Assembly (NCBI RefSeq): GCF_904846185.1
Contig: NZ_CAJGZQ010000002.1
Coordinates: forward strand, 62,001 to 126,000
DNA from: Psychrobacter immobilis
Lineage (GTDB): Bacteria > Pseudomonadota > Gammaproteobacteria > Pseudomonadales > Moraxellaceae
Direction of reading: 5' to 3'
DNA: 64,000 nt
A program made the position numbers and the translations under genes. This document shows, one piece after another, positions 59,167 through 64,000 of this stretch (positions within the stretch are counted from its first letter, which is position 1; the number at the start of each line of letters is the position of its first letter). The notes beneath the pieces were generated by a model. That model saw nothing but the letters and a program-made list of their open reading frames with translations, made no database searches and had not been told where the DNA came from.

Positions 59167-59406
59167 ATGATGAATCAGATGAAGCGAAAGAGTTATAAGT
59201 TCCGCATTGTTAATACTGCAATTATGGCAGTCTTATTATCAGGGATGATGACAATTTATATCACCTTTATCAACCTTGGTATGGTGGATAGGTTTGTTTA
59301 TTACTGGTTTAAGGCTTGGATGCTGGCTGCGCCTGTCGCCTTTGTTTGCGTCATGATAATAGCCAATCCGGTGCAGAAATTGACTAAAAGTCTGCTAGAC
59401 TCATAA
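59167..59406 (+). CDS. DUF2798-type small membrane protein (79 aa)
   Basis: Two hydrophobic helices (FRIVNTAIMAVLLSGMMTIY and WMLAAPVAFVCVMIIANPVQ) joined by a short loop with FVYYWFKAW. The MSGxxT-type helix, the WxxxWxxA-like junction and the NPVQKL end match DUF2798. The start is the ATG pair at 59167/59170, with GAGG just upstream; the frame is open to a TTG at 59149. Function unknown. Probably co-transcribed with the SnoaL-like gene. Confidence 0.7.
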   Translation: MMNQMKRKSYKFRIVNTAIMAVLLSGMMTIYITFINLGMVDRFVYYWFKAWMLAAPVAFVCVMIIANPVQKLTKSLLDS

Positions 59407-59506
59407 TTCATTAGAACACTATTACTCAGGACGCTTAAATTTATTGCCACGATTGCTGTTGAAACAAGTTTTATCAGTGAGCTAGGAGTATCTTACAAAC
59501 TAACGG

Positions 59507-60478
59507 CTACTTCATAATAAAAGCGACATCAAAATCGTGCGTTGGCATAAAGTTAGTCTCTTTAATCTCAAACGTCGTCGCGCTTACCTTTTTGACTTTA
59601 CCCTTTCCTTTCCAGCAAAACGACACTAATTCATTAGGATCGCGTTCTACGGTAAGTTTGAAATTAGCGATAGGTTTTGCCCAATTAGCACCTGTGGTCA
59701 AGATATAGCTTAAGGCATGATAAGGGCGACTACCATTCTTGTGAAATCCTCTTTGAGTTGAAGCATCTACGCAAAAATTTGGGAATCCTTCTTGACCTAG
59801 ATGAACTGAGCCACCTACAAGCGGTGTATATGAATGCTTGATTTTGGTCGTCGCATTGGCTTTGAATTTTTGCTCCCAACTATAGATAACCTGCGAATCC
59901 CAAGGTATATAAAGACTTTCTCTATCATAGATGAATCTATCTAGTGCCTTATTATTACAATCTAAAAGCTGTTGATTGACATATTCAGTGTCAACTTGAT
60001 ACGTCCAAGGTCCCATCATATCAGCCTCGTTAAGACCACAGGATTTAAATATTTCAGTCGTATCAATAGAGGTGTCTGCATAGGTTCTATCGCCATCTTT
60101 GAAGACTATTGGGTACATAAAAGTGCGAACATGTAGTTCTGGATCAATGGGTTTGCCATTGACCCAAAGTTTAAAATTATTATAAGTTTCGCTAGTATCA
60201 GCAAAATCTGAGCCTGTAAAACTAGGAACAGCGGGCATAGGAAATAAAACGGTTTCGGTAATATCCTTATTGCTTAAGTTTTTAAACTCATAATTGACGC
60301 GGATTTTATCTTTGGAGATATATAAGTCTTCACTGTGCATGCTGATATTTTTATTTTTAAGATATTCAACACCGCCTGTACCTATGTAGCCAGTAGAGTC
60401 GTTTGCTTGGGCAGCAGTCATTGCTAGCAGCACAGTGTAAGCTAATGTACCGCTAAACATCAGATGGCGCTTATCCAT
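59507..60478 (-). CDS. DUF4424-type exported protein at the end of the dpp-like operon
   Basis: A protein of 323 aa with a signal peptide (TLAYTVLLAMTAAQA, cleaved near residue 25) and a beta-rich mature part: DSTGYIGTGGVEYLKNKNIS, then MHSEDLYISKDKIRVNYEFK and the VLFPMPAVPSF block, typical of DUF4424. A late FKLTVERDPNELVSFCWKGK also fits. The ATG overlaps the stop of the ABC ATPase gene by 8 bases, so the two are translationally coupled. The function of the family is unknown; being coupled to a peptide transporter suggests an extracytoplasmic role. Confidence 0.82.
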   Translation of the reverse strand: MDKRHLMFSGTLAYTVLLAMTAAQANDSTGYIGTGGVEYLKNKNISMHSEDLYISKDKIRVNYEFKNLSNKDITETVLFPMPAVPSFTGSDFADTSETYNNFKLWVNGKPIDPELHVRTFMYPIVFKDGDRTYADTSIDTTEIFKSCGLNEADMMGPWTYQVDTEYVNQQLLDCNNKALDRFIYDRESLYIPWDSQVIYSWEQKFKANATTKIKHSYTPLVGGSVHLGQEGFPNFCVDASTQRGFHKNGSRPYHALSYILTTGANWAKPIANFKLTVERDPNELVSFCWKGKGKVKKVSATTFEIKETNFMPTHDFDVAFIMK

Positions 60479-61442
60479 ATATTTCTTCTAAACGTAAACA
60501 AGCCACCAATCGACCGTCCCACTCGCGCAGTTGCGGCTCTATCTCGCTACATTGCTGCTTGGCATATGGGCAGCGTTTGTGCAGGGCGCAGCCACTTGGT
60601 GGATTGAGCGGGCTTGGTAGCTCACCTTGTAGCGTTAAATCGTTCTTATGACCATTTACCGTTGGTGCCGCAGCCAATAGGGCGATGGTATATGGGTGTT
60701 TTGGCGCATTATAAATCGCTTCTTTAGGACCGTGTTCGACAGCCTGACCTAAATACATCACCATCACATCATCAGCCACATGACGCACGACTGACAAGTT
60801 ATGCGAGATAAAGACGTAAGCAGTACGATACTCGTCCTGCAAGTCCATAAACAGATTCAAGACTTGCGCTTGAATCGATACATCGAGCGCGGAAGTTGGC
60901 TCATCAGCGACGACAATTTTAGGGTTGAGCATCATGGCGCGGGCGAGGGCAATACGTTGGCGCTGACCTCCAGAAAACATATGCGGATAACGGCCAGCGT
61001 GTTCGGGACGCAGACCGACATTTCGCATCATCTCGTTGATTTTGTCACGCTTTTCATCTTTGGACAGTTTGGTATGAATATCTAATGGTTCCGTCAACTG
61101 ATAACCGATAGTATGGCGTGGATTGAGGCTGCCATAAGGGTTTTGAAACACCATTTGAATTTCGGTACGCAGCTCTTTTAGCGCTTTTCTGCTATAGCCG
61201 GTAGTGCCTTCATCATTGATAAATAGCTCGCCATGAGTAGGTTCTTCGATGAGTGTTAGCTGGCGGGCAAGAGTAGATTTACCGCAGCCTGATTCACCGA
61301 CGACGGCCAGTGTCTTGCCAGCCTCAAGCTCAAACGACACACCATTCAATGCTTTAACGTAAGCTTTTGCTTTACCCAACCCTTGCGATACTGGGTAGTG
61401 TTTATGTAGATTGTCTGCTTTCAGGACCACTTTATTACTCAT
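60471..61442 (-). CDS. dppF: Dipeptide ABC transporter ATPase, DppF-like
   Basis: A protein of 323 aa (E. coli DppF is 334). ABC ATPase with Walker [17 protein letters not shown] at about residues 45-60, Q-loop [17 protein letters not shown], signature [17 protein letters not shown] and Walker [13 protein letters not shown]. The C-terminal Cys-rich oligopeptide extension is present ([20 protein letters not shown]), a site that holds 4Fe-4S in some members. It overlaps the DppD-like gene by 4 bases (ATGA). Its subfamily could be dipeptide, oligopeptide or nickel. Confidence 0.88.
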   Translation of the reverse strand: MSNKVVLKADNLHKHYPVSQGLGKAKAYVKALNGVSFELEAGKTLAVVGESGCGKSTLARQLTLIEEPTHGELFINDEGTTGYSRKALKELRTEIQMVFQNPYGSLNPRHTIGYQLTEPLDIHTKLSKDEKRDKINEMMRNVGLRPEHAGRYPHMFSGGQRQRIALARAMMLNPKIVVADEPTSALDVSIQAQVLNLFMDLQDEYRTAYVFISHNLSVVRHVADDVMVMYLGQAVEHGPKEAIYNAPKHPYTIALLAAAPTVNGHKNDLTLQGELPSPLNPPSGCALHKRCPYAKQQCSEIEPQLREWDGRLVACLRLEEIYG

Positions 61443-62521
61443 ACTTGTGACTCCAAGGTAGCAGCGTGAGAGGTAGATGAATTAGAAGGCAAGCTCGGCA
61501 ACTCTGGATGAATACAGCGCACCTTGCCATTGGGCGTATCCAATATGGGCGGTGGCACTTCACAAGCCGATTCTTTGTACGGGCAGCGAGGAGACAATAA
61601 GCAACCGCTTGGGCGATCGTATTGGCTAGGCACGACTCCGGGTAAACTGTTCAATCTATCTTGACCGATAGCTAGCTCTGGGATTGCTTGTAGCAATGCC
61701 TCGGTATAAGGGTGAGCAGGCTTTTGGAAAATATCCGGCACGGTACTGGTTTCGACCACTTGTCCGGCATACATGACTGCGACATCACGCGAGTTTTGCG
61801 CGACCAAACCCAAGTCGTGGGTAATCAGTATCATCGCCATTTGTTTTTCGCGTTGCAATCGGCTTAGCAAGTCCATGATTTGCGCTTGTACCGTGACATC
61901 CAGTGCAGTGGTTGGCTCATCTGCGATCAGAAGCTTTGGCTCACAAGCAATTGCCATCGCAATCATGACCCGCTGACTCATACCGCCTGATAACTGATGT
62001 GGATAAACCTTGAGTCGATTTTTGGCATCGGGCATCTCGACCAGCTCTAACAGCTCTAAGATACGTGTCTGTACGGCTGAACCACTCAAACCAAGATGCT
62101 TGCGTAAGACTTCGCCCAGTTGCATCTCAACCGTAAAGCTTGGATTTAAGCAAGACATGGCATTTTGAAAGATCATTGAGATATCTTTGCCAATGATGCC
62201 GCGTTTTTCTTTGGCTGACATACTGAGCATATCTTTATCATCGAACATAACGCGCTTGGAACGGACAGTTGCAGAGGGTGGTAGTAGCCCCATCAGTGCC
62301 ATCATAGTGACCGACTTACCCGAGCCAGATTCACCCACGACTGCGATGACTTCGCCTTGTGTAATCTTTAACGACACATCATCGACTGCACGAAAAGCGC
62401 GCACACCTTGCCCGAAAGTCACTGAAAGATTTTCAATATCTAGCAACAATGGTGATTCTTTTTTTGATGCGTCATTCATAGAAGTGTGAGTGGTAGGCGT
62501 TTTAATTAATGCTTCAGTCAT
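61439..62521 (-). CDS. dppD: Dipeptide ABC transporter ATPase, DppD-like
   Basis: A protein of 360 aa. The N-terminal 25 residues are a polar extension, then [20 protein letters not shown]. Walker A is [20 protein letters not shown], signature [20 protein letters not shown], and Walker [20 protein letters not shown]. The C-terminal extension with [18 protein letters not shown] is as in DppD/OppD. It starts 1 base after the permease stop and overlaps the next ATPase by 4 bases. Confidence 0.9.
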   Translation of the reverse strand: MTEALIKTPTTHTSMNDASKKESPLLLDIENLSVTFGQGVRAFRAVDDVSLKITQGEVIAVVGESGSGKSVTMMALMGLLPPSATVRSKRVMFDDKDMLSMSAKEKRGIIGKDISMIFQNAMSCLNPSFTVEMQLGEVLRKHLGLSGSAVQTRILELLELVEMPDAKNRLKVYPHQLSGGMSQRVMIAMAIACEPKLLIADEPTTALDVTVQAQIMDLLSRLQREKQMAMILITHDLGLVAQNSRDVAVMYAGQVVETSTVPDIFQKPAHPYTEALLQAIPELAIGQDRLNSLPGVVPSQYDRPSGCLLSPRCPYKESACEVPPPILDTPNGKVRCIHPELPSLPSNSSTSHAATLESQV

Positions 62522-62522
62522 C

Positions 62523-63437
62523 TTAGGTCACCTGCTTTAATTTGGGATCTAGCGCATCGCGCAGGCCATCACCAGTCAAGTTAATCGACAATGCGGCTAA
62601 GAAAATGGCGACACCGGGCCAAATAGCGAGCCAAACATTACTTTGAATATACTGACGTGCTGTACCGAGCATCGCGCCCCATTCTGCATCGGGTGGCTGT
62701 ACACCAAAGCCTAAGAAACCAATTGCGCCTGCTTCCAAAATAGCTGAGGAAAAAATCATCGTCGCCTGCACGATGAGCGGTGCCATACAGTTGGGCAAAA
62801 TAGTGATAAATAACAATCTAAGCACACCAGCGCCCATCACTTGTGAAGCGATAAAATACTCACGCTGTAGCTCTACCATCGCAGTTGCGCGCGTCAGCCG
62901 AATAAAAGGTGGCGTACAGACCAAGGCGATCGTAATAATCGTATTGGTCATAGAAGGACCTAGGATGGCGGCGATAATGATCGCCAATAGTAAGCTCGGA
63001 TAAGACATCAAAATATCATTGACCAGCATGACCGCTTTGCCCCAAACCTTGGGCCAAAATGCAGCACTAAGTCCCAATGAAACACCGACTAACATGGCAA
63101 GAGTCGTCGCGCTCAGACCGATAAATAGAGAATAACGCGCGCCATACATCACCCGAGACAAGGTGTCTCGTCCAGCATCATCCGTGCCTAGCCAAAACAT
63201 GGTATTGCCGCCATCCAGAAAGGCAGGCGGCAACTGCTCTTGACCAGTAAATAACTCGTAAGGGTCATGGGGCGCAATGGCAGGCGCAAGGATGGCAATA
63301 ATGACCATCAATGCTAGTACAATAAAACCAAGCACCGCGCCTTTATTTCGGCAAAACGTCGATAAAAATAGCTGCCAAGATGACGGCGGTGTGGCGGCCA
63401 TAAGATTGACATCAGAGGGAAGAACAGAAGGCTTCAT
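62523..63437 (-). CDS. dppC: Dipeptide ABC transporter permease, DppC-like
   Basis: A protein of 304 aa (E. coli DppC is 300). It has the N-terminal membrane helix and DppC-type entry ([20 protein letters not shown], then PHDPYE). About five more helices follow, with the binding-protein-dependent permease core [20 protein letters not shown] near residue 82. [20 protein letters not shown] and [12 protein letters not shown] form the EAA-like loop that contacts the ATPase. The gene lies 1 base before the DppD-like gene and 141 bp after the DppB-like gene. Confidence 0.92.
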   Translation of the reverse strand: MKPSVLPSDVNLMAATPPSSWQLFLSTFCRNKGAVLGFIVLALMVIIAILAPAIAPHDPYELFTGQEQLPPAFLDGGNTMFWLGTDDAGRDTLSRVMYGARYSLFIGLSATTLAMLVGVSLGLSAAFWPKVWGKAVMLVNDILMSYPSLLLAIIIAAILGPSMTNTIITIALVCTPPFIRLTRATAMVELQREYFIASQVMGAGVLRLLFITILPNCMAPLIVQATMIFSSAILEAGAIGFLGFGVQPPDAEWGAMLGTARQYIQSNVWLAIWPGVAIFLAALSINLTGDGLRDALDPKLKQVT

Positions 63438-63578
63438 GAGCAGTTCCTATAGTGGCTAGCGCGTTGAAAGTATGTCAGTCTCGTTTTTAGCAAGCATTTA
63501 AAATGTGCTAAAACTCACTCAAGACCATACAAACACCAATAACCACTATTTATAATATGAGTATTTATCAATGTTAAA

Positions 63579-64000
63579 TTAAGAAGTATGTCGAATACGC
63601 GGATTGATAAGACCATACAAAATATCAATAAATAAACTAACTAAAATCAGGGCGGTGGCGACCAATAAAATACCGTTTTGCACAATAGGATAATCACGAG
63701 TGAAAAACCCATCGAGCAGCCAATTACCAACACCTGGCCAACTAAAGATAGTCTCAGTGATAATAGCCCCCGCGAGCAAGGTCGCCATCTGTAAACCAAT
63801 CACAGTCACCACAGTGATTAAGGCATTACGCATGACGTGTACCAATATCACACGGCGCGGCGATAGGCCTTTGGCGCGCGCTGTACGCACGTAGTCCTCA
63901 TCTAACACCTCTAGCATCGCCGAGCGTGTCATGCGTGCAATCATCGCGAGTGGTATGGTCGATAAGGCAATAGACGGTAGGATAAAGTGTTTTACCACGT
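63579..64000 (-). CDS. dppB: Dipeptide ABC transporter permease, DppB-like (partial)
   Basis: Only the C-terminal about 140 residues are inside the window; the frame is open at the right edge. Seen are HFILPSIALSTIPLAMIARM and the coupling loop RSAMLEVLDEDYVRTARAKG, then LSPRRVILVHVMRNALITVV and TETIFSWPGVGNWLLDGFFT, all typical of DppB/OppB permeases. The ending LYGLINPRIRHTS fits the family. It is the first visible gene of the operon; a substrate-binding protein gene, if present, is beyond the edge. Confidence 0.9.
   Translation of the reverse strand, partial: VVKHFILPSIALSTIPLAMIARMTRSAMLEVLDEDYVRTARAKGLSPRRVILVHVMRNALITVVTVIGLQMATLLAGAIITETIFSWPGVGNWLLDGFFTRDYPIVQNGILLVATALILVSLFIDILYGLINPRIRHTS

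Overview
The window looks like chromosomal DNA of a Psychrobacter-like member of the Moraxellaceae (Gammaproteobacteria). The support is the moderately AT-rich composition, the long Acinetobacter/Pseudomonas-type isocitrate lyase (528 aa), MiaE, the gammaproteobacterial neighbourhoods pyrG-kdsA-eno-ftsB-ispD and purN-purM-perM-hda, and a pair of Porin_4-type general porins. This assignment comes from protein family recognition only. I see no phage, plasmid, CRISPR or integrase genes. Coding is dense and almost entirely housekeeping, and mobile DNA is limited to one short MITE-like element and a dispersed intergenic repeat.

Layout. 1-5.4 kb (minus): a glycolate operon glcD-glcE-glcF followed by an LldP/GlcA permease that runs off the left edge. 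5.6-9.3 kb: a glutaredoxin-like protein, mtgA and ppk1. 9.6-10.9 kb: four consecutive small, very hydrophilic, Cys/Trp-free proteins, each with its own ribosome binding site, then convergent miaE. 12.4-14.7 kb: glcB (malate synthase G). 15.4-18 kb: tandemly duplicated porins, each with its own UUCG-loop terminator. 18.1-27.3 kb: pyrG, kdsA, a CxxC-less HMA-like protein, copZ, copA, eno, ftsB, ispD. 27.6-28.3 kb: a BLUF blue-light receptor with a C-terminal membrane helix and a TTG start. 28.7 kb: tRNA-Glu. 29-35.8 kb: rnt, pyrC, argG, an unknown membrane protein, a leaderless YkuD protein and a nitroreductase. 36.2-39.4 kb: a CYTH/CHAD protein with an acidic repeat and a DUF4349 lipoprotein. 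39.5-44.6 kb: aceA, a divergent LysR regulator and a Sad-like aldehyde dehydrogenase. 44.7-49.8 kb: purM-purN, perM, hda and a YccT-like periplasmic protein. 49.9-50.1 kb: a 170-bp MITE with TA flanks. 50.1-55.6 kb: dps, a YcxB-like membrane protein, serS, tkt. 55.7-59.4 kb: LysE exporter, NERD plus zinc-finger protein, LysR regulator, SnoaL-like and DUF2798 proteins. 59.5-64 kb (minus): dppB(partial)-dppC-dppD-dppF-DUF4424 operon, open at the right edge.

How the genes fit together. GlcDEF oxidises glycolate to glyoxylate, GlcB condenses glyoxylate with acetyl-CoA to malate, and AceA makes glyoxylate from isocitrate. The window therefore carries most of a C2-carbon pathway at three separate loci. 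CopZ/CopA handle cytosolic copper. MtgA, IspD, KdsA, FtsB and the porins are envelope functions. Ppk1, Dps and the four hydrophilic proteins are plausible stress functions. The items most worth a second look are the hydrophilin-like cluster, the membrane-anchored BLUF protein, the CxxC-less HMA protein beside copZ/copA, the 13-bp phased repeats upstream of ppk and the MITE.
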